Below, one piece after another: positions 16,274 through 23,460 of a DNA stretch of 64,000 bases. The stretch covers positions 1 through 64,000 of the forward strand of contig NZ_LYMK01000039.1 of assembly GCF_002157355.1 (NCBI RefSeq). The letters run 5' to 3'. The position numbers and the translations under genes were made by a program. The notes below the pieces were generated by a model. That model was not told where the DNA came from and searched no databases. It saw only the letters and a list, made by a program, of their open reading frames with translations. Position 1 is the stretch's first letter. Each line of letters begins with the position of its first letter. The DNA comes from Variovorax sp. JS1663. Its GTDB lineage: Bacteria; Pseudomonadota; Gammaproteobacteria; Burkholderiales; Burkholderiaceae_C.

Positions 16274-17158
16274 CTAGCGCTCGCCTCGCATTTCGCTTTC
16301 GTGCCAGTGGCCCAGCACCATGCGCGAGAGCGCCGCGAAGACGATGAAGATCGCGATGCCCAGCAGCGACACCAGGAACAGCGCCGCGAACATCATGGGG
16401 ATCTCGGTGCGGAAGCTCGACTCCAGGATGCGCGAGGCCAGCCCGGTCTCGCGCCCGGCCGTGCCGGCGGTGAACTCGGCCACCACCGCGCCGATCAGGC
16501 TCAGGCCACCGGCGATCTTGAGGCCGGCCATGAAGTAGGGCAGGGCGCTGGGCACCAGCAGGTAGCGGAACAGCTGCCAGGGCGAGGCCCGGTAGAGCTG
16601 GAACAGGTCGCGCAGGTTGCGGTCGGCGCTCTTCAGGCCGATCACGGTGTTCGACAGGATCGGGAAGAAGGCCACGATCCACGCACACAGCAGCAGCGCG
16701 GCGGTGGTGCTGGAGACGTAGATCAGGATCAGCGGCGCGATCGCGATGATGGGCGTGACCTGCAGGATCACCGCGATCGGGAACAGGCCGATCTCCACCC
16801 ACTTGAAGAGCGCGAAGCAGATCGCCAGCAGCACGCCGCCCACGATGGCCGCCGCCAGCGCCAGCAGGGTGAGCTTGACGGTGAACCACAGCGCTGCCGA
16901 GAGCGTGTCCCAGTTGTCGATCAGCGTCGTGAAGATCAGCGAAGGCGCGGGGATGATGTAGTGCGGCACGTCGTTGACGCGCACCAGCAGCTCCCACAGC
17001 AGCAGCAGCGCCGCGACCAGCGCGGTGGGGATGGCGATTCGCAGCAGCGACTCGCGCCGGCGCAGCCGGTCTTCGTGCGCCTGCAGATCGGCGGCGGAGG
17101 GCGCGGCGGCCTGCAGCTCGGCCAGGGCAGGCTTTTCAGTGATCGATGTCGACGCCAT
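16274..17158 (-). CDS. ABC transporter permease (SsuC/TauC type)
   Basis: 294 residues with about six membrane helices, including IAIPTALVAALLLLWELLV and LTLLALAAAIVGGVLLAICF. The EAA loop region with LFQLYRASPWQLFRYLLVPSA contacts the ATPase. Start ATG 17158 lies inside the end of the ATPase gene (23-base overlap); a start further upstream at 17230 is a shadow of that gene. It works with the ATPase at 17136 and the NMT1-like binding protein at 13720. Confidence 0.9.
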   Translation of the reverse strand: MASTSITEKPALAELQAAAPSAADLQAHEDRLRRRESLLRIAIPTALVAALLLLWELLVRVNDVPHYIIPAPSLIFTTLIDNWDTLSAALWFTVKLTLLALAAAIVGGVLLAICFALFKWVEIGLFPIAVILQVTPIIAIAPLILIYVSSTTAALLLCAWIVAFFPILSNTVIGLKSADRNLRDLFQLYRASPWQLFRYLLVPSALPYFMAGLKIAGGLSLIGAVVAEFTAGTAGRETGLASRILESSFRTEIPMMFAALFLVSLLGIAIFIVFAALSRMVLGHWHESEMRGER

Positions 17159-17939
17159 GGAGGGCTCCGTGCAGGGATTGCGACACCGCCGTGCAGTGCA
17201 CGTTGTAGCGGGTGGAGGTGCGGTAGGCATCGCCGCGCGGGTAGGGCTCGTCGATGCGGATCTCCTCGATCACGCGGCCGGGGCGCGGTGCCATCACCAC
17301 GATGCGGTTGGACAGGTAGACCGACTCGTAGACGCTGTGGGTGACGAAGATGATCGAGAAGCGGTGCTCGCGCCAGATCGCGAGCAGGTCGTTGTTGAGC
17401 TTGATGCGCGTCATCTCGTCCAGCGCGGCGAAGGGCTCGTCCATCAGCAGCAGGCGCGGCCGCGTGACCAGGGCGCGCGCGATGGAGACGCGCATCTTCA
17501 TGCCGCCCGAGAGCTCCCGCGGGTAGACCTCGGCGAAGCGCGACAGGCCCACCATCTCCAGCGCATCCTTCACGACGGGCGCCGCGGCCTCGCGCGAGAC
17601 GCCGGAGAGTTTCAGCGGCAGCCAGACGTTGTCGAAGACGCGGGCCCAGGGCATGAGCGTCGGCTCCTGGAACACGAAGCCCAGCTCGCGGTCGCGCCCG
17701 GCGCTTCGCGCCGATGCGCCCGCCCAGGCCAGATCGCCCGCGCTGGGCCGCGTGAGGCCGGCGATCAGCCGCAGCGCCGTGCTCTTGCCGCAACCCGAGG
17801 GGCCGAGGAAGCTGATGAAGTCGTGCTCGCCGCAGTCCAGGCTCATGCCCTGGAGCGCGAGCGTGCCGTTGGCGAAACGCTTGCTGACGTTGCGCAGGCG
17901 GACCAGCGCCGCGGTGTCGTGGTGCTGCTGCATGGTCAT
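17136..17939 (-). CDS. ABC transporter ATP-binding protein (SsuB/TauB type)
   Basis: 267 residues. Walker A GPSGCGKSTALRLIAG near residue 44, Q-loop FVFQEPTLMPW near 90, signature LSGGMKMRVSIARAL near 140, Walker B LLLMDEPFAALDE near 160, and H-loop VTHSVYESVYLSNR near 195. Energises import through the permease that overlaps its end. The start at 17939 overlaps the stop of the creatininase gene (ATGA). An alternative start two codons on (MQQHHD) is possible. Confidence 0.93.
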   Translation of the reverse strand: MTMQQHHDTAALVRLRNVSKRFANGTLALQGMSLDCGEHDFISFLGPSGCGKSTALRLIAGLTRPSAGDLAWAGASARSAGRDRELGFVFQEPTLMPWARVFDNVWLPLKLSGVSREAAAPVVKDALEMVGLSRFAEVYPRELSGGMKMRVSIARALVTRPRLLLMDEPFAALDEMTRIKLNNDLLAIWREHRFSIIFVTHSVYESVYLSNRIVVMAPRPGRVIEEIRIDEPYPRGDAYRTSTRYNVHCTAVSQSLHGALHGVDIDH

Positions 17940-18757
17940 TGCCAGGCGGGCTCGTTGGCGAGGCGCTCCAGGGGGAAGCGATCCACTTCCTGCAGGAGCT
18001 CGCTGAAGCGGCGGCCGACGTGGTCGAGCACCGCGGCGCCCTTTTCCGCCGTGGCCAGCGTGGCGTCGCCGGCCGCGCCCTGCGGATTGATGTCGTGCAT
18101 CTGCCAGCCAAGCTTGCCGCTGGGGGTGATCGAGAGGAAGCGGTTCTCCTTCGCCAGGTCCTCGGTCATCGAAGGGAAGCGGCGGAACTGCGCCGGGCGC
18201 ACGTCGTTTGGCGTCAGGTGCAGCATGACCGAGCTCTCCAGGTCGCCGGCATGCACGCCGTGCCGGCCTTCGTGCGCGCTGAAGAGGCCCTCCGGCAGCC
18301 CCAGGGTGTACCAGTTGGCGGCCACCACCATCATGTCGTGGCGCTCGCGCAGGTCGCGCGCCACGATGTCCATCACCGACATCTGGCCGCCGTGGCTGTT
18401 GAAGAGCACCAGCTTGCGTACGCCGGCCTTGGCCACGCAGGCGCCGATCTCCATCCACATCGCGATCAGCGTCGAGGCCGAGACCGTGAGCGTGCCGGGA
18501 TAGCGCGAATGCTCGTTGCTCTTGCCGTAGGCCACGGTGGGCAGGAACAGCACCGGCAACGCGTCCGGCAGGTGCGGCAGCGTCGCGCGCACCATGCCGT
18601 CGATGGTGGCCGTGTCGGTGGACATGGGCAGGTGCGGGCCGTGCTGCTCGGTGGCGCCCACCGGCAGCACCGCGATGAGCCGCGAGCGGTCGAGCCGCGC
18701 AAAGGCTTCGCTTGTCAAGTCGGACCAATAGCGGCTATGGGGTCGTGTGGCGTTCAT
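17936..18757 (-). CDS. Creatininase-family hydrolase
   Basis: 273 residues. Family motifs are VLPVGATEQHGPHLPMSTDT near residue 28 (metal-binding Glu, His and Asp), LVLFNSHGGQMSVMD near 120 (His) and HGVHAGDLESSVML near 165 (Glu). The metal residues look complete, so it should be an active cyclic-amide or formamide hydrolase. Known relatives act on creatinine, formamidopyrimidines, mycofactocin precursor and mandelamide; the substrate here is unknown. First gene of the operon; ATG 18757 is preceded by GGCGAGG. A GTG at 18799 would extend it over the palindrome and is not preferred. Confidence 0.85.
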   Translation of the reverse strand: MNATRPHSRYWSDLTSEAFARLDRSRLIAVLPVGATEQHGPHLPMSTDTATIDGMVRATLPHLPDALPVLFLPTVAYGKSNEHSRYPGTLTVSASTLIAMWMEIGACVAKAGVRKLVLFNSHGGQMSVMDIVARDLRERHDMMVVAANWYTLGLPEGLFSAHEGRHGVHAGDLESSVMLHLTPNDVRPAQFRRFPSMTEDLAKENRFLSITPSGKLGWQMHDINPQGAAGDATLATAEKGAAVLDHVGRRFSELLQEVDRFPLERLANEPAWQ

Positions 18758-18791
18758 GAGACAGGCCTCGCCAGGAGTGGGTTTGTCTAAA

Positions 18792-18807
18792 TTATCCACT
18801 TGGATAA
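18792..18807. promoter_or_regulatory. Probable operator of the leftward operon
   Basis: TTATCCACTTGGATAA, a perfect 16-base dyad (7-base arms, CT centre), 35 bases upstream of ATG 18757. It matches the RutR consensus TTGACCA-N2-TGGTCAA at TT--CCA-N2-TGG--AA. The operon ends with a RutR-like regulator gene, so autoregulation is likely. On the minus strand GATAAT within the dyad could act as a -10 box, which would place the site over the promoter. Confidence 0.6.
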
Positions 18808-18859
18808 AAAAGAGTCGCTATGGTTTACCCGTAATTAGAAGAGGATGGATGAAAATTTT

Positions 18860-18875
18860 GATCAATCGGTTGATC
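18860..18875. promoter_or_regulatory. Second palindrome in the same intergenic region
   Basis: GATCAATCGGTTGATC: 6-base perfect arms around TCGG, flanked by TTT and TTGA, which extend the AT-rich character. Its half-site TTGATC differs from the 18792 dyad, so it may bind another regulator or lie near a -35 box (TTGATC on the minus strand). No regulator can be assigned from sequence. Confidence 0.35.
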
Positions 18876-19061
18876 TTGAGGGCTTCGACGGGATCGGTCA
18901 TTCAGGGAGATGAACTGGATACGACGGGGGCATCAGGTGCTGTCTGACAAGGGACGCGGATCCAGCGGTCAACAAGTAGAACTTTCCGCCGTCCTTCAAA
19001 GGCTTTCCGGCCTGGGCGGAGCGGTGCATTCGCCCTCCGCCGGTCCTGTCAGGAGTCCACC

Positions 19062-19310
19062 ATGAACTTCCCCAGCCCTGTCCACGCGACGGCCGCATGC
19101 GCCGCCTTGACCGCCACCCGGCTGCGCGAAGCGGCGCAGGCGCAGATCGTTCGCGCCTTCCGCGTGCAGCTGGGCGGCGGTCCCGAGCCCTCGGACGAAG
19201 TGGTGGCGCTCTTTGCGCGCCTGGCGGCGTCCGAACTGAGGCTGCACCGCCGCGTGGTGGCAGTGGCAGTTGCGCTGGAGCCCGCCGACCACGACGGCGG
19301 GAGGCTGTGA
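19062..19310 (+). CDS. Small hypothetical protein, 82 residues
   Basis: Preceded by AGGAG at 19051-19055. The sequence MNFPSPVHATAACAALTATR continues into an Ala- and Arg-rich, largely helical protein with no signal peptide or membrane helix. No family recognised. Its stop overlaps the start of the next gene (TGATG at 19308-19312), so the two are translationally coupled and probably work together. Confidence 0.6.
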   Translation: MNFPSPVHATAACAALTATRLREAAQAQIVRAFRVQLGGGPEPSDEVVALFARLAASELRLHRRVVAVAVALEPADHDGGRL

Positions 19311-20056
19311 TGGCCGCGGCCACGGTCGTCATTCCGGAGCGACAGAGGCCCGCGGCCACCGTCGCCTTCGGCAGCCTGTTCGACCTGGCGCGCCTGCGGC
19401 GCCAGCCGGCCGAGGCCGAGGTCTGCGAGGCCTGCCAGACCATCAACGCGCGCCATGCGTGCTTCTGCAAGGGCTGCGATGGCAAGTTGCCGGCCTACTT
19501 CGCCGCGGTGGAAGCGGGCACGCCGGTCTCGCCCCCGGCAACGGATGGCGATCCCGAGGAGCGCCGCAGCCGCATCGCCATCGTCGCGCTGGTCGTGCTG
19601 TGGGGCACCGTGACCGCGGTCGCGGCGCTGCAGGCGCACGGCCCTCGGCCGGCGGATCCGGGCACGCCTTTCGAACAGGCCGCCGTGGCGGCACCGGGCG
19701 AGCGCCTGTCGGCGCCGGTGGGGATCGAATTGGCGGCTGCCGCGGAACATGCCGCCCAGCCGAGCCATCCCGCCCCGTCTGTGGAAACGCCGCGCGAGTT
19801 GTCGGCAGCCGCGCCGGGCGCGGATGCGGCTGACAGCAGGCCGGTGCGCAAGGCCACGCCGGCATCGGTCCGTCCGACGCGCAACCTGGCTGGCGGCCCC
19901 GCGGCCCGCTGTGATGGGCGCAACTTCTTCGCGCGCGCCGTGTGCATGAACAACCAGTGCGCCCGGCCCGACGCGCGCCGGAGTCCGCAGTGCGCGGAGA
20001 CCGTGCGCCAGGCACGACTTGGCGAAGCGCGGCGCAATCCCAAGCTGGCCGGCTGA
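19310..20056 (+). CDS. Zinc-ribbon membrane protein with C-terminal cysteine motif
   Basis: 248 residues. A cytoplasmic N-terminal region carries a zinc-ribbon-like cluster CEACQTINARHACFCKGC near residues 42-60. One membrane helix IAIVALVVLWGTVTAVAAL lies near 88-108. An Ala/Pro-rich linker then leads to a C-terminal motif with four cysteines, RCDGRNFFARAVCMNNQCAR then PQCAETV. This last pattern (C..RNFF.R..CM...C, then C) is one I have met in other betaproteobacterial membrane proteins without a known role. Function unknown. Coupled to the gene before it and about 170 bases upstream of the diguanylate cyclase. Confidence 0.65.
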   Translation: MAAATVVIPERQRPAATVAFGSLFDLARLRRQPAEAEVCEACQTINARHACFCKGCDGKLPAYFAAVEAGTPVSPPATDGDPEERRSRIAIVALVVLWGTVTAVAALQAHGPRPADPGTPFEQAAVAAPGERLSAPVGIELAAAAEHAAQPSHPAPSVETPRELSAAAPGADAADSRPVRKATPASVRPTRNLAGGPAARCDGRNFFARAVCMNNQCARPDARRSPQCAETVRQARLGEARRNPKLAG

Positions 20057-20225
20057 CGAGGGACTGACCGGCGGCGGCCCAGGGCGGCCAGATCGTGATG
20101 CGCGAAGGGCCCGCCCGGGGCCGGCAGTGGAGCGGGCTGCGCTACGATGCGGCCGCGGACCTGCGCGAGGAGTGAGGTGGATCCGCGCCCATGAACAATC
20201 CCTCCGGCGTGCTGCACCACCGTCG

Positions 20226-23200
20226 ATGAATTCACCAGGTCTGAGCAAGAGGCGCATCGGCCTGAACACCCGCCTGGGCCTCGGCGTCGCGGCTGTGGTG
20301 CTGGCCGCGACCCTTGCCATTGCCACGATCGCGCTGCACCTGGTCAAGGCCAGCATGGAGTCGGCCATCACGAGCGAGCAGCTCGGCCACGTGTCCTTCG
20401 TCGCGGATGCGCTCGACCAGAAGTTCGCGAGCCGACGGACCCTGCTGGCGACCCTCGCCGAGAGCGTGGAGGCGCTGGACCCGGCGAGCGAGGTGCCGCT
20501 GCAGGCCTTCCTCGAACAGCATCCGTCCCTGCGCGATGCCTTCGACAACGTCGCGTTCATCGACCTGGAAGGCGGGCTCGTCGCCAATCTCAACGGGGCG
20601 CAGCAGATCGGCCGCCTGAACGTGAAGGATCGCCCGTACTTCCGCGACACCGTGGCCTCCGGTACCGGCACGATCTCCGAACCCTACCGCAACCGGCTCA
20701 ACGGGCTGGCGCAGGTCGCCATCACCGCACCGGTGAAAGACCGCGCCGGGCAGGTCCGCTACGTGATCTCGGGCTCGATCAACCTGAAGGAGCGCAGCAT
20801 CCTTGGCGAGCTCGCCCAGGTCAGGTTCGGGAACACGGGCTACCTCTTCGTCGTCACCCGCGACGGCGTGGTGGTCGACCATCCGCGCGACGAGCGCATC
20901 CTGAGCCGCGCGAACGCCGAGGGGCCGGCCGACCTGGAGATCGAGCGGGCGATCGCCGGCTTCGAAGGGGTGACCGAAGGCCGCAGTCCCGAGGGCACCC
21001 TGGGGCTCTACGTCTTCCAGCAGCTTCGCCAGACCCCCTGGGTGCTGGGGTCGATGTATCCGCGCAGCGAGGCCTTCGCACGGATCGAGTCCATCGAGCA
21101 TGTGGCCTGGGGCGGGGCATTGGCCCTGGCGCTGGCGGCGGGCGCCATCGTGTCGGTCGTGGTGCGGCGCCAGCTCGCCCCGCTGACGGCGCTGCACGGG
21201 CGCATGCTGGACGCACGGTCCGACGCCGCGCCCGGCGAGCCCGCGGTGGCGCCCGGCTACCGGGACGACGAGATCGGCGATCTCGCCTACACCTTCGACC
21301 AGCTCATGCGCGAGCAATGGGCAGGCGAGAAATTCCTGCGCGACATCACCGACAACATCCCGGTCATGGTGTCGCATGCGGACGCCCAGGGCCGCTACAC
21401 CTTCGTGAACGCCAGGCTCGCCGAGCGCCTGGGCCGAAGCAGGGCCGAGCTCATCGGCGAATCCGCGCAGGGCCAGCCGGGCAGCGGCAACTACGCCATC
21501 CCGGACCGCTACCTGCAGCGCGTGATGGCCGGCGAGCACGTGACCTTCGAGCGCCGGGGCTCCGTGCGCCACGGGGAGGAGCCGCGCTTCTTCCAGACCG
21601 ACCTGATCCCGGACCGCGACGCCGCGGGCGCCGTGCGCGGCTACTACGCCATGACTTCCGACATCACGGAGCGCAAGCGCATCGAGCTCAACCTGGCGCA
21701 CAGCGAGGCGCGGATCCGCATCATCGCGGACAACATCCCGGCGCTGGTCTCGCACGTGGACGCATCGCTGATCTACACCTTCGTCAACGCCAAGGTCCGG
21801 GCGCTGCACAACGACAACGCGCTGGTGGGCCAGCCCATGCCCGAGAAGCGCGGCAGCGCGGATTTCGCCGTGGTGGAGCCCTACTACCGCCGCGCCCTGG
21901 CCGGCGAGACGGTGATCGTGGAGAAGCGCGGCGACCCGAAGCTGGGCGTGGGCGACCGGACCTACAAGGCGCACTACATCCCCGACACCGACGACGTCGG
22001 CATGGTCCAGGGTGTCTTCGCGATGACCTTCGACATCACCGATGAGGTGAGGGTCCGCAACGCGCTGGCCGAGCAGGAGAAGCGGCTGCGCGACGTCACC
22101 GACAGCATTCCGGCCCTGGTGGGCTACTTCGACCGCGAGCTGCGCTGCCACTTCGCCAACAGCCGCGGCCGGCAGATGGCCGGCCTGGGTGACGGGGCGC
22201 TCGACGGCGTGACGCTGCCCTCGGCCATGGGCGAGGCGGTCTATGCGCAGCAGGCGCCCTACGTCGCCCAGGTGCTGGCCGGCGAGACGGCCCGCTTCCA
22301 GGTGGAGGCGCCGCTCTACGACAAGACCGGCTACTTCCAGGTGCACATGATTCCCGACCGGAACCTGCAGGGGCAGGTGCTGGGCTTCTATCTGATGGCC
22401 TTCAACGTCACGGCGCTGAAGGAAACGGAGCTTCAGCTGGCCGAGAGCGAGATGCGCCTGCGCGCCATCACCGACAACATCCCTGCGCTCATCACCTACA
22501 TCGACAGCGACGAACGGATCACCTTCGCCAACGGCACCTACCGCGAATGGCTGGGGCTGGACCCCGCCCTGCTGCTGGGCAAGCACATCCGCGAGGTCGC
22601 GGGCGAGGAGCTGTACCTCGCGCGCAAGGGGCTGGTGGACCGGGCGCTCGCGGGCGAGCGGGTCGAATTCGAGGCGCAGACCCGCAAGGGCGAGTTCGAC
22701 CGGGTCACCCGCGTCATCTACGTGCCGCACATCGCGGCGGATGGGTCGACGCGCGGCATCTTCTCCCTGAGCTTCGACGTCACCGCCCTGAAGGCGGTGG
22801 AGCGCAAGCTGATCGAGCTGGCCCGCGTCGACACGCTCACCGGACTGCCGAACCGGCTGGCCTTCAACGAGCACCTGCCCGCCGCCATCACGCATGCGGC
22901 GTACGCGGGGCGCGGCATGGCGCTCATGTTCCTCGACGTCGATCATTTCAAGTCGATCAACGACACCCTGGGCCATGCGAGCGGGGACGGGGTGCTGGCC
23001 GAATACTCGAGAAGGCTGCGTTCCAGCGTGCGCAGCACCGACACCGTGGCGCGTCTGGCGGGCGACGAGTTCGTCGTCGTGCTCGAGGACCTGGACACCC
23101 AGGAGGCCGCCGCCGTCGTGGCGCGCAAGATCATCCGGCAGATCGGCGGCTCGCCCTTTCAGGTCGATGGCCGCAGCCTCGACATCACGACCAGCATCGG

Positions 23201-23321
23201 CATCGTGTTCGTCCGCGACGTCGATGCCACCATGGCGCCGGGGGACCTGCTGGCCCGCGCGGATGTCGCGCTCTACAGCGCGAAGGCGGCGGGACGCAAC
23301 ACCTTCGCATTTGCGCCCTGA
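20226..23321 (+). CDS. Membrane diguanylate cyclase with Cache, HAMP, four PAS and GGDEF domains
   Basis: 1031 residues from ATG 20226. Membrane helix at about 15-36, periplasmic double-Cache-like sensor to about 285, second helix at about 291-315, HAMP-like linker, then four PAS domains starting near 368, 494, 617 and 740, each opening with a variant of ITDNIPALV. The GGDEF domain covers about 861-1031. The active motif is AGDEF near 946, an accepted variant, and the inhibitory I-site RSTD lies the proper distance upstream, so it should make c-di-GMP with product feedback. No EAL domain. The ORF extends upstream to 20019, but the added residues are not membrane-protein-like. It is followed after 139 bases by the MshEN ATPase gene. 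Confidence 0.92.
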   Translation: MNSPGLSKRRIGLNTRLGLGVAAVVLAATLAIATIALHLVKASMESAITSEQLGHVSFVADALDQKFASRRTLLATLAESVEALDPASEVPLQAFLEQHPSLRDAFDNVAFIDLEGGLVANLNGAQQIGRLNVKDRPYFRDTVASGTGTISEPYRNRLNGLAQVAITAPVKDRAGQVRYVISGSINLKERSILGELAQVRFGNTGYLFVVTRDGVVVDHPRDERILSRANAEGPADLEIERAIAGFEGVTEGRSPEGTLGLYVFQQLRQTPWVLGSMYPRSEAFARIESIEHVAWGGALALALAAGAIVSVVVRRQLAPLTALHGRMLDARSDAAPGEPAVAPGYRDDEIGDLAYTFDQLMREQWAGEKFLRDITDNIPVMVSHADAQGRYTFVNARLAERLGRSRAELIGESAQGQPGSGNYAIPDRYLQRVMAGEHVTFERRGSVRHGEEPRFFQTDLIPDRDAAGAVRGYYAMTSDITERKRIELNLAHSEARIRIIADNIPALVSHVDASLIYTFVNAKVRALHNDNALVGQPMPEKRGSADFAVVEPYYRRALAGETVIVEKRGDPKLGVGDRTYKAHYIPDTDDVGMVQGVFAMTFDITDEVRVRNALAEQEKRLRDVTDSIPALVGYFDRELRCHFANSRGRQMAGLGDGALDGVTLPSAMGEAVYAQQAPYVAQVLAGETARFQVEAPLYDKTGYFQVHMIPDRNLQGQVLGFYLMAFNVTALKETELQLAESEMRLRAITDNIPALITYIDSDERITFANGTYREWLGLDPALLLGKHIREVAGEELYLARKGLVDRALAGERVEFEAQTRKGEFDRVTRVIYVPHIAADGSTRGIFSLSFDVTALKAVERKLIELARVDTLTGLPNRLAFNEHLPAAITHAAYAGRGMALMFLDVDHFKSINDTLGHASGDGVLAEYSRRLRSSVRSTDTVARLAGDEFVVVLEDLDTQEAAAVVARKIIRQIGGSPFQVDGRSLDITTSIGIVFVRDVDATMAPGDLLARADVALYSAKAAGRNTFAFAP

Positions 23322-23460
23322 CAAGCTGTGAGCTGAATACTTTGGTAGCGAGATCGCGACGCGAATGCGATGCCGGCCGGCCCCGTCGCGCGCTTCGGGC
23401 TGACAAGTATGCTGCCGGGGCTCAGAATCCTTGGACACAACAACGCAGGAGATCGATGCA

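Larger units (their letters stand above)
18758..19061. other. Divergent promoter region, 304 bases
   Basis: An unusually AT-rich stretch (about 18780-18880) in a GC-rich window. It contains two palindromes (18792-18807 and 18860-18875). A 66-residue ORF (18747-18947) crosses both palindromes, has no ribosome-binding site and is rejected. The stretch from 18890 to 19050 shows nothing distinctive until the AGGAG before the gene at 19062. It should hold the leftward promoter of the creatininase-ABC operon and the rightward promoter of the hypothetical pair. Confidence 0.6.

Noticed and set aside
18747..18947. 66-residue ORF in the divergent promoter region
   Set aside because: Crosses both palindromes, has no ribosome-binding site, and overlaps the creatininase start region.
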